From assembly GCA_019636285.1 (NCBI GenBank), contig JAHBXV010000003.1:174562-238561 (forward strand): a DNA stretch of 64,000 nucleotides, read 5' to 3'. How positions within the stretch are numbered: the first letter of the stretch is position 1; each line of letters opens with the position of its first letter. The stretch is from Planctomycetaceae bacterium (GTDB lineage Bacteria; Planctomycetota; Planctomycetia; Planctomycetales; Planctomycetaceae). The translations under genes were made by a program, and so were the position numbers. The notes beneath the pieces are model-generated. The model did no database searches, was not told where the DNA came from, and worked only from the letters and a program-made list of their open reading frames with translations. Shown one piece after another: positions 52,020 through 61,121 of the stretch.

Positions 52020-53347
52020 ACCGGTTATCTTCGCAACAGCGGAAGTTCGCGTACCTCGCCGGCATCCTGGTTCTGCTGGTTCCCATCATCCTCCTGGGGA
52101 TGCCGTCCGACGGGCGCCCCGGAAGCGGGGGCTACCTGGCCCAGTTGCGGTCCGAATACGATCTGGGCGAGAGCGACCTCGGCCAGGTCGATCCGAGCAG
52201 CGCCTCCATGAACCTGGTCCTCCTCGGTCTGCGAGGCGTCGCGGCGAACCTCTTGTGGATGGACCTCGAATACTACAAGGACCGCAAAGACTGGGCGCAG
52301 ATGCGCGCCACCACGGAATCGATCATCCGCCTGCAACCTCACTATGCCAAGGTGTGGGAGTACAACGGCTGGAACCTCGCCTTCAACACGTCGGCCGAGT
52401 GGGACGCGGTCCCCGACCGTTACTACTGGGTCAAGGAGGGGGGCAAGTTTCTCGCCCGCGGCGTCGAGCGGAACAACGACGCGACAAACCTGTATTACCA
52501 CGCCGGCCGCATCCACCAGCAGAAGGTCGGTCAGTCGGACGAAAAGAAGTATTTCCGCGAATATTATTTCGCCGACCCCGATCCCAAATTCGGCGGCACG
52601 AACGACCCCGAATTCAATACCGACAACATCGACAACTTCCTGATGGGGAAGAAGTGGTTCTACGCGGCTAACGACTCCGAACTCCGCCGCAAGCAGAACA
52701 TTCAGGACCGCACGATTTTCCGCTCCAGCCCCGCCCGGGCGCAGTTCGACTACGCCGCTGCCCGCCAGGAAGATGGAAAGTTTGACGATGAGACGCGCGA
52801 AGCGTGGGCCGAAGCGCTCAGCGACTGGACCGTGAAGTACGGTCAGGAAGTCTTCACCATTCCGTGGGATAACGGCCAGGTCGATATCCGCATGGAAATG
52901 ACGCCGGAAGAAATCCGGCAGGCGACGACCAGCGAGGCTGACGCCGCCAAGCTGGCCCGCGCCGTCGATGCCTACCAGAAGATGACGAACTACCGCTACT
53001 GGCGAACCCGCGGCCTCTCCGAAGCCGAACAGGTCACTTCGGATGCGCACCGCGAGTTCTATCTCGCGGGAGAAGAGTACAAGCAGCAGAACCTGAACGC
53101 CGCGTTGAAACTCGTCAGCTCCTCGATGGAGAAGTTCGAGCAAGTCCTGAAGAAGTACCCCGAACTGCGCGACGAAGACCGTATGGTGGAAGAGTGCATG
53201 CTCGCCGTCATGCTGTTCGAGAACATCCACCGTCTGAACGGCGAACGGCTGCCGGACGAATTCCCGCTGAAGGATCTCGCTGACGAGAAGGGCGGGCTAC
53301 GCGAACAGATCGAAGATCAGTTCAAGCGACGGTTCCTCGCTGGCTAG
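52016..53347 (+). CDS. Membrane-anchored partner of the ABC-2 exporter
   Basis: A 443-residue protein coupled to the permease by a four-base overlap. One N-terminal transmembrane helix (about 11-28) is followed by a short conserved-looking stretch, LVLLGLRGVAANLLWMDLEYYKDRKDW, and then by helical, aromatic-rich repeats of TPR-like character (TESIIRLQPHYAKVWEYNGWNLAFN, GGKFLARGVERNNDATNLYYHAG). It ends with another helical array around LNAALKLVSSSMEKFEQVLKKYP. No enzyme motif is visible. Its fixed position implies that it scaffolds or feeds the exporter; the substrate is unknown. Confidence 0.82.
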   Translation: MNRLSSQQRKFAYLAGILVLLVPIILLGMPSDGRPGSGGYLAQLRSEYDLGESDLGQVDPSSASMNLVLLGLRGVAANLLWMDLEYYKDRKDWAQMRATTESIIRLQPHYAKVWEYNGWNLAFNTSAEWDAVPDRYYWVKEGGKFLARGVERNNDATNLYYHAGRIHQQKVGQSDEKKYFREYYFADPDPKFGGTNDPEFNTDNIDNFLMGKKWFYAANDSELRRKQNIQDRTIFRSSPARAQFDYAAARQEDGKFDDETREAWAEALSDWTVKYGQEVFTIPWDNGQVDIRMEMTPEEIRQATTSEADAAKLARAVDAYQKMTNYRYWRTRGLSEAEQVTSDAHREFYLAGEEYKQQNLNAALKLVSSSMEKFEQVLKKYPELRDEDRMVEECMLAVMLFENIHRLNGERLPDEFPLKDLADEKGGLREQIEDQFKRRFLAG

Positions 53348-53357
53348 ACGTCACGAC

Positions 53358-53422
53358 ACATCCGGTTGTGCCCGTCAAACACATTTGGCAGGCAGGGAAT
53401 TGTCTCGCCGCACAGAGGTTGT
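53358..53422. repeat. 65-base element with terminal inverted repeats, copy B
   Basis: It starts ACATCCGGTTGTGC and ends GCACAGAGGTTGT, as copy A at 41020-41085; both are followed by a similar GACTCTCT/GAGTCTCT segment. It lies between the stop of the exporter partner gene (53347) and the converging phosphatase fusion gene (stop at 53465). Confidence 0.6.
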
Positions 53423-53464
53423 GGCGGACTCTCTGCAGTTGTGCGCGTCGCCAGGGAACGCGGT

Positions 53465-54478
53465 TCATCGCTTCCCCTGGCCGCGGAACTTCTTGTGGCA
53501 GTCGCTGCACGTGGCTTCGATGCGTTTGACGAGTTGATCCCGCAGTTCCGCATCCTGGGACGTCGCGATGAGTCGGCTCGCGTCGACAACGGCCTTTTCA
53601 GCGACACCAAACTGCTCGATCAAATCGATGGCTGAGGCGTCGATCTCTCGTTCGTGACGCCCCGCTTCCCGATAGTGTTCCGCCAGAAGGACCAGGCGGT
53701 CGGAGAGGGCCGTGCGATCGAGCGCATCGGCTGCGAGCAGTTTGTTGATCCGCTCGAGTTCGTCCGTGATCGCCAACATGCGGGCGACGGAATCGGGCGG
53801 CTCGACGGAGCTTGGGAACTCGGTTGGCGCGGGCAAGGCAAGAATGTTCTCCGCCGTCAGTTCGCACACGCTGCGATAGAGCCCCTGATAGCCGGCCCCC
53901 GTTCCCAATTGCTTCAGACACGCATCGCCCCAGGCTCCGGAAAGCTCGGGATAGCGGACCCGAACCGCGGCGACAGCGGCCGCCGGCCCGCGATGCTTGC
54001 CGTGGTGACAATGAACGTAGACACCGCCCTTGTTACTTTCCCACGCCGCCACGATCCCCCGAATCGTTTCCGGAGGGACGGTTTCGTACGAAATGGGCAG
54101 GTGAATGTACCTCAAACCGAGCTTGCGGGCCCCTTCGACATCCGGCGGGTGACCGTCGACCGAGATGACCGTCGTGACGCCGCGCGACACCAGTTCCGCG
54201 AGGCCCTCGCCCGAGGGTTCGCCACCCACCCAGAACTCTCCCGGAAAACGAAACAGATTCGGCAAAGTTTTTGAGTCAACGGCGACGACTTTGGTCTCGG
54301 AGTCCTTTTTCGATTCGGCCTTGGTATCGGGTTCCGCAGCGACTGCGACTCCCCATGTGACGACGAGACAGGCCGCGATGAGTTCCGTCCGAAAACCCCG
54401 CTGTCGACAGGATTCCGACACTTCCGATTCTCCGTGCGCGCCAATGGCGTGACCGTCCTGAATGGTTCCTGCGATCAC
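53465..54478 (-). CDS. Dual-specificity phosphatase-like/cytochrome c'-like fusion
   Basis: About 337 residues from GTG 54478, which overlaps the fpg stop and has GGAG six bases upstream; GTG 54421 is an alternative giving a more usual signal peptide (hydrophobic core IAACLVVTWGVAVAA). The first domain is a tyrosine/dual-specificity phosphatase fold with the P-loop HCHHGKHR (Cys157-Arg163) and a DG-PPD segment before it. The C-terminal half is a helical bundle ending in CSDCHKK (Cys324, Cys327, His328), a heme c attachment site placed at the very end as in cytochrome c'. The signal peptide fits export, where heme c is attached. I know no function for this combination. Confidence 0.85.
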   Translation of the reverse strand: MIAGTIQDGHAIGAHGESEVSESCRQRGFRTELIAACLVVTWGVAVAAEPDTKAESKKDSETKVVAVDSKTLPNLFRFPGEFWVGGEPSGEGLAELVSRGVTTVISVDGHPPDVEGARKLGLRYIHLPISYETVPPETIRGIVAAWESNKGGVYVHCHHGKHRGPAAAVAAVRVRYPELSGAWGDACLKQLGTGAGYQGLYRSVCELTAENILALPAPTEFPSSVEPPDSVARMLAITDELERINKLLAADALDRTALSDRLVLLAEHYREAGRHEREIDASAIDLIEQFGVAEKAVVDASRLIATSQDAELRDQLVKRIEATCSDCHKKFRGQGKR

Positions 54479-55329
54479 CGACTGCTCCTCGGAAGTGGCT
54501 GGCACACGGGACAGAAAAATGTCGAGCGCTGGGCCTGCACCTCCCGGCGAATGAGCCCCCGTCGGCACTGCTGGCACGTTTGTCCCGCCTTCATGTAGAC
54601 GCCGTGCTGGTTCTGGTAGTTCCCATCCCGGTTCAGCGCGTTCCGGTAGGTGCCGTCGCCAAGCGTGGAGCCCTCGTACCGAATCGCTTCACTGAGAATA
54701 TGCTGCGTCGCGGCCATGAGTCGACCAACCTGATCAGGTTTCAGACGGTTGGCGGGCAGGAATGGCGAGATCTTCGCCCGGTGCAGGATCTCGCTGGCGT
54801 ATAGATTCCCGATGCCGGCGACCAGTTTCTGGTCGAGCAGGGCGACCTTTACGGGCCGCGTCGTCCGTGCGAGCCGCTCCCGCCAGGTCTCAAGCGACAG
54901 CGCGAACGGGTCCGGCCCGAGTGAGACTTCCGCCAGTTGCCGGAACTGTTCGGCATCTAGCCAGCGCACCGTTCCCAGACCTCGGCGGTCCCAGAACCAC
55001 AAACTCTGCTGTTTTCCGCCCGTTCGAAAAATCCAGCGCAGTCGCAGATGCTCGACCGTGGGAGGATCGGCGATCAACAATAGCCCCGTCATGCGGGGTT
55101 CAATGACGACCGCTCCACCGTTGCCAAACGTCAACACGACCCGCTTTCCCAGGCGCGTGACCGCCCGAACAGTCTGCCCGAGCTGCATTTTCCGCACGGT
55201 GTCAAAGTCCGGCCCGACGGCAATCGGCTGGCGGCGACACGGGCAGGCTTCGAAATCCATGACTTCGGCCCCCTTCGCAATAGGACGAATCCCGCGAACC
55301 ATGGTCTCGACTTCCGGCAACTCGGGCAC
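54475..55329 (-). CDS. mutM: Formamidopyrimidine-DNA glycosylase
   Basis: A 284-residue base-excision-repair enzyme removing oxidised purines. The start is set at GTG 55329, with AAGGA seven bases upstream, because the family needs proline as the N-terminal nucleophile after Met removal: the protein then begins (M)PELPEVET. Lys62 in GKRVVL, the GIGNLYASEILHRAKISP segment and the C-terminal zinc finger (CQQC then CPVC, 16 residues apart) are present. The gene ends by overlapping the start of the phosphatase-cytochrome gene. Confidence 0.96.
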   Translation of the reverse strand: MPELPEVETMVRGIRPIAKGAEVMDFEACPCRRQPIAVGPDFDTVRKMQLGQTVRAVTRLGKRVVLTFGNGGAVVIEPRMTGLLLIADPPTVEHLRLRWIFRTGGKQQSLWFWDRRGLGTVRWLDAEQFRQLAEVSLGPDPFALSLETWRERLARTTRPVKVALLDQKLVAGIGNLYASEILHRAKISPFLPANRLKPDQVGRLMAATQHILSEAIRYEGSTLGDGTYRNALNRDGNYQNQHGVYMKAGQTCQQCRRGLIRREVQAQRSTFFCPVCQPLPRSSR

Positions 55330-55599
55330 CGACTTGTCCTTGATTTGCTGGTACGATTTGTTGTCGATCGTCAACGCCGCCACCAACCGGCGAGTTGACG
55401 CGACCGGCGTCTCGGGAATCCCTTATTCTAGCGGCTGAATGGTCTGTTCGGAGTCGAGCGGGAGGGGTTCGCCTGGAATCCCACTTTCCCCGGAATCTCC
55501 TTGACGCTGCCGGTCCGCCGGACGATTCTTTACAGAAGTGTCTTGAAGTCGTTGGAAGGGATGCCGACTCGCTCACTTTTTGTCTCATGGGAGCCTCTC

Positions 55600-57297
55600 A
55601 TGGTCGATCTCGACCAGAATCTCCGTCGGTTCGCCCTGAACGGCCTGTCAGCGGCCTGTGGATTGTTCGCGATGGCGGGGTTCGGCGTCGCCGCTGAAAC
55701 AAACGTCGACGAGCATCTGGCTGCCGGCGAGTTCGGCCGCGCTCTGACCGCGATCGGCACGGCGAACGAGTCCGACCGTGCCGACCTCCTGGCCAACGTG
55801 GCTCAAGCCCAGTCTCTCTCGGGCGATCGCCTGGGAGCGCGGGCGACCCTGCTGCGTGCTCCAGCCGGTGAGTCGCGCGATCAGGCTCTCTACTCGCAAC
55901 AGGGTGGCGGAGCGGTTGCCGACTTCCAGTACCTGATGACGATCATTCAGGACAACACGTCTGGCCAGTGGGAACTGGTCGACGGTGTCGGCGGAACGAT
56001 GTCGCAAGACCCGTATGGGGTCAAGGTTCGTCCGCTCGATGTCCTCTCTCGAATTTCCTTCGTCGATGAATCGGGCCGATTGGCCAAGGCAACCGAAGTC
56101 GTCCGCAAAGCCGATCTGAATGCCGACCTGGCCCGCCCGACTCCGATGCGGATTGTCTCCCTGACACGCCTGGAACAGGAAGTCGCCGCTCGCCTGTCCG
56201 CCGGTCAGCCCGTTCCAGAGTCGATGCAGCGTCTTGCCGGTCTGACGCGCGCCCAGTATGTGTTCGTCGTGCCGGAAAGCCGCGAAGTCCTGATCGCCGG
56301 TCCGGCCGAAGGCTGGGCCTACAACAAGCTGGGCGACCCCATCGGCGCCGAAACGGGTGCCCCCGTTCTGCAACTCGACGATCTGGTCACGGTCCTGCGA
56401 ACATTCGCGAATGGGGAAGCCGATTTCGGCTGTTCCATCAATACCCGCGACCAGGGTTTGAAAGCCCTCAAGGACTATGCCGAAGCCAGCCAGGCACGTG
56501 GACCTCTCGCCCCTGGGGCCGTACGAAACTGGGTCAAGACGCTGAGTGCTCAACTCGGCCCGCAGGACGTCGTGGTGTGGGGTGTTCCCGCCGACAGCCG
56601 CGTCGCCCGCGTGATCGTCGAAGCCGACTACCGCATGAAGCTCATCGGAATCGACAAGATCTCAGCCGGACGCGAAGTGGCCAGTTACTTCGACCTCTTG
56701 ACTGCCGAACAGCGCCGCAATCCCGTTCCCATGGAAGCCCTGCGATGGTGGCTGACCATGAAGTACGACGCCGTGCTGCACAACCCCGACAAGACGGCCT
56801 TTGAACTGGTCGGTCAGTCGGTGCAATGCCGTTCGGAAAACCAGATGTTGACCGATGAAGGCAAGCATCTCCCGACGGGAGTCTCCGAAGGGACCAATCG
56901 GCTGTTCGCCGAAGGGTTTACCCGGAAGTACGCTCAGATCGCGGCTGCTGAACCGGTCTTTGCCGACGCCCGCAATCTTTTCGACCTCGCGTTGGTTTCG
57001 GCTCTGCTGCAAAAAGAAGGGTTGCTCGCCCGGACCCATTGGGAACTGGGTGTCTTCGCTCCCGAAGGGGCCTATCGCCCCGCTCGCCACGGCGTTCCCG
57101 CCGAGGTTGATTCGGTCGCGAATCATCGCACCTACGGTGGTCGCGACATCGTCGTCCAGGTCGCTGGCGGCGTCCGAGCCGACATCAGCGGAGCCTTGGA
57201 AGACGCGAAGCCCCAGGTCTCCGACGACACCGGCAGTCAGTTGACCACTGCCGCGCTGCCCGAAGGCCGCTGGTGGTGGGATGCCGGCACCCGGTAG
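55600..57297 (+). CDS. DUF1598 exported protein
   Basis: A 565-residue protein typical of planctomycetes. ATG 55600 is chosen, with GGGAG seven bases upstream and a signal peptide ending near GFGVAAET. Early helices (LAAGEFGRALTAIGTANES) are followed by the DUF1598 domain, about residues 140-460, with VRPLDVLSRISFVDESGRLA, AQYVFVVPESREVLIAGPAEGW and ARVIVEADYRMKLIGIDK as landmarks. The function of DUF1598 is unknown. It is transcribed away from fpg and ends in a strong terminator. Confidence 0.9.
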   Translation: MVDLDQNLRRFALNGLSAACGLFAMAGFGVAAETNVDEHLAAGEFGRALTAIGTANESDRADLLANVAQAQSLSGDRLGARATLLRAPAGESRDQALYSQQGGGAVADFQYLMTIIQDNTSGQWELVDGVGGTMSQDPYGVKVRPLDVLSRISFVDESGRLAKATEVVRKADLNADLARPTPMRIVSLTRLEQEVAARLSAGQPVPESMQRLAGLTRAQYVFVVPESREVLIAGPAEGWAYNKLGDPIGAETGAPVLQLDDLVTVLRTFANGEADFGCSINTRDQGLKALKDYAEASQARGPLAPGAVRNWVKTLSAQLGPQDVVVWGVPADSRVARVIVEADYRMKLIGIDKISAGREVASYFDLLTAEQRRNPVPMEALRWWLTMKYDAVLHNPDKTAFELVGQSVQCRSENQMLTDEGKHLPTGVSEGTNRLFAEGFTRKYAQIAAAEPVFADARNLFDLALVSALLQKEGLLARTHWELGVFAPEGAYRPARHGVPAEVDSVANHRTYGGRDIVVQVAGGVRADISGALEDAKPQVSDDTGSQLTTAALPEGRWWWDAGTR

Positions 57298-57326
57298 GCC
57301 CGTCCGCGAGCTCTCAATAACCATCG

Positions 57327-57404
57327 AAACTCCCGGTCGCGATATTCGTCGACCGGGAGTTTCTTCTTTTGTTCTTGTTCCCAAACGGAGCCCGGGAACA
57401 AAAA
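57327..57404. terminator. Terminator hairpins between DUF1598 and ddl
   Basis: A perfect 13-base stem (57327-57339 with 57350-57362) with a 10-base loop is followed by CTTCTTTTGTTCTTG, an intrinsic terminator for the DUF1598 gene. A second stem, TTGTTCCC (57375-57382) with GGGAACAA (57394-57401), lies just beyond the ddl stop (57409) and may end the minus-strand mur operon. Confidence 0.85.
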
Positions 57405-57408
57405 CGAC

Positions 57409-58416
57409 TCACAGATACGTGGGACGTACGACCGGACGACCGCTGGACATCCAGTGTGGCGGATGCAGGCTCGCGCGGGTAGACAAACATGACTCGATCG
57501 CGAGGTGGCACATCCGTGGAAAGTCGATCCCGATCCGGGCGGCCGCCTTCGGCACGAGGCTATGGCTGGTGAAGCCCGGAATTGTATTCACTTCCAGCAC
57601 CCAAGGCTGTCCTGCGGCATCCAGTCGCAAGTCGACGCGAACCAGGCCGCGAGTTCCCAGGGCGGCACACGCCTGCCGAGCCACGGTTTCCAGATGTCGG
57701 ACGGTCTCCAGCGGGACCGAGTACGTGAAGACGTATTCCGTGTCGTCGTCAAGATACTTGGCTTCATAGTCAAAGAACGGATGCCGAGTGCGGATCTCGA
57801 TGGCCGGCAGAACCAGGTCATCCAGTAACCCGACCGTCCACTCGGTGCCGATGATGGCCTGCTCGACGATTGCCGTGTCGCCGTAGCGGAATGCGAGGTT
57901 GAGCGCCGCCTCGATCTCAGCGGGCTGCCGCACGACCGACACGCCCAGGCTCGAACCCTGAGCATCGGGCTTCACGATAATCGGCAACCCCACCTGGTCG
58001 ATCAGTTCCAGCACCGGAGTCTTCCCCTCGCCGGCCCGCATCACGATCCCGAGCGGAGTCGGAATCCCCAGAATGGTGAACTGTTCCTTGGCGGCTCGTT
58101 TGGAAAAAGCCAGCCGCGACGCGGTCGCATTACTGCCGGTATAGGGGATCCCCACGCGATCGAGAATCTGCTGAACCTGGCCGTCTTCGCCAAATTCCCC
58201 ATGCAAGGCGAGAAAGGCGACGTCGAACTGCGACCAGTCAACGCCGCGAAGATCAACCTCGGCGGGGTCGATGGGCCAGGCGAAATGACCCGCGTCAGCC
58301 AGGCCCTTCATGACAGCCGCGCCACTGAGCCGGCTAATTTCCGCTTCATCCGAATCGCCACCGAACAGAACGGCGACACGACGACGATGGAACGGTTCCT
58401 GCGACTGATGGCCCAT
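57409..58416 (-). CDS. ddl: D-alanine--D-alanine ligase
   Basis: A 335-residue ATP-grasp enzyme joining two D-alanines for peptidoglycan precursors in the cytoplasm. Motifs are VAVLFGGDSDEAEISRLSG, LHGEFGEDGQVQ, YTGSNATASRLAFSK, IVKPDAQGSSLGVSVV (ATP loop) and the metal-site VLEVNTIPGFTSHSLVPKAA. ATG 58416 is used. It is the last of the minus-strand murC-murB-ddl series, 81 bases after murB. Its presence supports a peptidoglycan-bearing cell wall in this planctomycete. Confidence 0.96.
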   Translation of the reverse strand: MGHQSQEPFHRRRVAVLFGGDSDEAEISRLSGAAVMKGLADAGHFAWPIDPAEVDLRGVDWSQFDVAFLALHGEFGEDGQVQQILDRVGIPYTGSNATASRLAFSKRAAKEQFTILGIPTPLGIVMRAGEGKTPVLELIDQVGLPIIVKPDAQGSSLGVSVVRQPAEIEAALNLAFRYGDTAIVEQAIIGTEWTVGLLDDLVLPAIEIRTRHPFFDYEAKYLDDDTEYVFTYSVPLETVRHLETVARQACAALGTRGLVRVDLRLDAAGQPWVLEVNTIPGFTSHSLVPKAAARIGIDFPRMCHLAIESCLSTRASLHPPHWMSSGRPVVRPTYL

Positions 58417-58497
58417 GTGCGCCTCCTTGCGCGTCGACTGTCTTCGCCAGCAGAATGGTCCCGAATCTGTTCGTGCCGGACCGTCGCCGGCTTCGTC

Positions 58498-59376
58498 TCA
58501 CCAGACCTGGATTTCCAACTCCAGATGCACGCCAAACCGTTCCGAAATCCGCGAGCGAATCAGTTCAATCAACCGCAAGACGTCGTCCGAAGTAGCCCCC
58601 GGATGGGTCACGATGAAGTTCGCATGCCGGTCGCTGACTTCGGCCCCGCCGATTCGCGTCCCCTTCAGCCCCGCCTGCTCGATCATTTCCCCGGCCGATT
58701 GGCCGCGCGGATTCCGGAAAATACACCCGGCCGATTGCGACCCCAGCGGCTGCGAGGCCTTCTTCATCACCCAGACTTTTCGCAGCCTCTGGGCAATGGC
58801 ATCGGCGTCTTCCCTGGCCAGCCGCAATTCGACCTCGAGAATGACGGCATCGTCGAGGTTCGACTGGCGGTAACCAAATTCCAGGTCGTCCCCCTTCCGA
58901 CAGATTTTCTCGCCGGCACTCGTCAGCGAGGTGACCGACGTCACGAAATGTCCGATCTCCGCCTGCCGCCCGCCCGCGTTTCCACGAACGGCGCCGCCGA
59001 TGGTGCCGGGGACTCCCGCCAGATTTTCCAACCCGGCGAGGCCCTCGCGGACGGACTCGGACACAACGTGGGACAGCAGGGCTCCCCCGCCGGCTCGAAT
59101 CGTCTCGCCGTCGATTTCGACTTTCGAGAACTCGGCCGCTGACAGGCGAATGACGGCCCCGCTCACTCCCTCGTCTCGCACGAGAAGGTTGGATCCCCCT
59201 CCCAGCAGATTCACGGCCACGCCCAGTTTCTGGCAAACCTGCAGAACCCGGACGAGTTCCGCTTCGTTGCGGGGCGTCAGAAAGAATTGCGCCGGCCCGC
59301 CGACTTTCAGCCAGGTATAGGGGGCAAGGGGTTCGTCCCGGAGCAGGATGTCGCCAAAACTGTCAAGCGTCTGCAT
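58498..59376 (-). CDS. murB: UDP-N-acetylmuramate dehydrogenase
   Basis: A 292-residue FAD-dependent reductase of UDP-GlcNAc-enolpyruvate. FAD-domain motifs are WLKVGGPAQFF, VNLLGGGSNLLVRDEGVSG and GVPGTIGGAVRGNAGG. The C-terminal domain has FGYRQSNL and SAGCIFRNPRGQSAGEMIEQ. In the SAGC motif a cysteine takes the place of the serine proton donor of E. coli MurB, as in several other phyla. ATG 59376, with AGGT upstream, is preferred over TTG 59406; it overlaps the murC end by 14 bases. Confidence 0.96.
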   Translation of the reverse strand: MQTLDSFGDILLRDEPLAPYTWLKVGGPAQFFLTPRNEAELVRVLQVCQKLGVAVNLLGGGSNLLVRDEGVSGAVIRLSAAEFSKVEIDGETIRAGGGALLSHVVSESVREGLAGLENLAGVPGTIGGAVRGNAGGRQAEIGHFVTSVTSLTSAGEKICRKGDDLEFGYRQSNLDDAVILEVELRLAREDADAIAQRLRKVWVMKKASQPLGSQSAGCIFRNPRGQSAGEMIEQAGLKGTRIGGAEVSDRHANFIVTHPGATSDDVLRLIELIRSRISERFGVHLELEIQVW

Positions 59377-60814
59377 GGTAAACCTGATCGATGTCGCCAG
59401 CGCCAATCGTCAATACGACGGCCGTCTCCCCAGCATCGTCCAAACTGTGGCGGATCGGGTCAAGGGAGTCTTCAAAGCGAGCATCTCCCCCCAACCCCCG
59501 CACTTCCGCCGCCAGCAACTCAGCAACGGCTCGTTTCCGATCCGCGTCACTCTCGCGAGCCGCAAAGACAGGCAGAATGACGACTTCGTCAGCCAGAATC
59601 AGTGCCTCCGCGAACTCTTGCATCAGCCGCTCGGTTCGAGATATCTGGTGCGGTTGAAACACGACCCGAATTCGCCGACCCGGAAACGTCCGTCGCGCGG
59701 TCTCCAAACTGGCTCGCACGGCAGTCGGATGGTGCGCGTAGTCGTCGATCGCGATTGCCCCGCCACGAACGGTTTTTCGCTCGAATCGACGACGGATACC
59801 GGGAAACGACGCGACCGCCCGCAAACCATCGTCCGGTCGAATCCCAAGATGGCTGGCCAGGGCGACCGCCGCCAACGCATTGAGTTGATTGTGCCGCCCG
59901 GGCACGGCCAGTCGAACCGGGCCAATTTGCGTCGATCCCCGTCGCGCCAGCGCTCCATTGCCCTCTTGTTCAGTCCACTCCAGCGACCATGTCGCCGACG
60001 CGCCTTCCCCAAAGGTTTCGCGGACAGCCTCGGTCGAAAGCGGTTCGAGGACGGTCGCGATAGGGTTCGCCACAATCAAGCGACCAGAGTTCGGAACGCG
60101 TTCCGCGAACTCGCGAAACGCGGCCGTGAGCGAGGCCATCACGGGGTAACTGTCAAAATGATCTGGCTCCATGTTCAGAATGACCGCGAAATCAGGCCGC
60201 TGGCGCAAGAAACCCCTGCGATATTCACACGTTTCCATCACCAGCAGGGGGTCTTTGCCTCCGCGCCCCACCCAGCCCGAGTCCACGATCTCTCCGCCCA
60301 TGTAGACCGTCGGATCGCGCCCCGACGATTGGAGAATCCAGGCGAGCATGGCCGTCGTCGTGCTCTTGCCGTGCGTGCCCGCGACGCAAACCGTCGTGCG
60401 GCCTCGCGACAGCCGCGCCAGAAACTCCGGCAGCGATTCACACGGGATTCCGTGATCTCGAGCTTCAAGCAGTTCTGCATTTTCCGGATCAATCGCGGGC
60501 GAATGAACAAGAAGTGTCGCACCCTCGCGAATCGTCCCGGACTCGTGCCCCTGCCGAAACGAAAGTCCACGATCCATGAGCTTCCGGACTGATCGAGTGG
60601 CCTCGGCCTGATCCGTTCCGCTGACCGAAAATCCAAAGTCGAGCAGGATGGCGGCAACCGACCGCATCCCGGCCCCGCAGGCCCCGACAAGATGGACGTG
60701 CCCGCCCGGCGGCAGACCGTCAACGCGTTGGGCGGAAGGCTCACTCAAGATGGGCACAGGAAACCGCGCATGGGTCGAGAGATGGGACCGGACTTCTCCA
60801 GATCGCCTGAGCAC
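59363..60814 (-). CDS. murC: UDP-N-acetylmuramate--L-alanine ligase
   Basis: A 483-residue Mur ligase adding L-alanine to UDP-MurNAc. Motifs: HLVGACGAGMRSVA (UDP binding, near residue 41), GTHGKSTTT (ATP P-loop), the NMEPDHFDSY segment, PGRHNQLNALAAVALA and DDYAHHPTAVRASLETAR. GTG 60814 is the furthest start; GTG 60757 is also possible since the conserved domain begins only at residue 37. It is the first gene of murC-murB-ddl. The 307 bases upstream to flgE hold no gene. Confidence 0.96.
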   Translation of the reverse strand: MLRRSGEVRSHLSTHARFPVPILSEPSAQRVDGLPPGGHVHLVGACGAGMRSVAAILLDFGFSVSGTDQAEATRSVRKLMDRGLSFRQGHESGTIREGATLLVHSPAIDPENAELLEARDHGIPCESLPEFLARLSRGRTTVCVAGTHGKSTTTAMLAWILQSSGRDPTVYMGGEIVDSGWVGRGGKDPLLVMETCEYRRGFLRQRPDFAVILNMEPDHFDSYPVMASLTAAFREFAERVPNSGRLIVANPIATVLEPLSTEAVRETFGEGASATWSLEWTEQEGNGALARRGSTQIGPVRLAVPGRHNQLNALAAVALASHLGIRPDDGLRAVASFPGIRRRFERKTVRGGAIAIDDYAHHPTAVRASLETARRTFPGRRIRVVFQPHQISRTERLMQEFAEALILADEVVILPVFAARESDADRKRAVAELLAAEVRGLGGDARFEDSLDPIRHSLDDAGETAVVLTIGAGDIDQVYHADA

Positions 60815-61026
60815 GAACTATGGCAGAACTCCGAAGAACGGAAAAGGTGAATCAGCATGGCGAAAATCGCGTGGCGGCCCTTCACGATCGCTCTACCACG
60901 CACCTGTAGACATCAATATCCATAAAACAGGGTGTGAACCTGTAACGATTATTCCGGTTGTACCGCCTGGACTGACGGGAACACGTTCGCGAACTCTCTT
61001 CTTCCTGCCCGGTCTCTGGACGCGGT

Positions 61027-61058
61027 GCCGATAAACCCGACGAAGCCCGATTTATCGG
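61027..61058 (+). promoter_or_regulatory. Inverted repeat with FliA-type -10 octamer upstream of flgE
   Basis: CCGATAAA (61028-61035) and TTTATCGG (61051-61058) are perfect inverted arms around 15 bases. The first arm with the base before it reads GCCGATAA, identical to the -10 element of flagellar sigma-28 promoters. No TAAA is found at the expected -35 distance, so promoter function is doubtful. It lies 64 bases before flgE in an otherwise featureless 307-base gap (60815-61121). Confidence 0.35.
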
Positions 61059-61121
61059 AACAATCGCGCCCAACGGTTCGCCGGGGGCGTACCAGGATGA
61101 CTTCAGGGGCAGGGATCGCTC

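Noticed and set aside
52025..53230. 401-residue minus-strand open frame
   Set aside because: Antisense to the exporter partner gene, which is coupled to the permease; the reverse translation shows only composition-driven Val, Leu and Asp runs.
59348..60592. 414-residue plus-strand open frame
   Set aside because: Antisense to murC, which carries all Mur ligase motifs.
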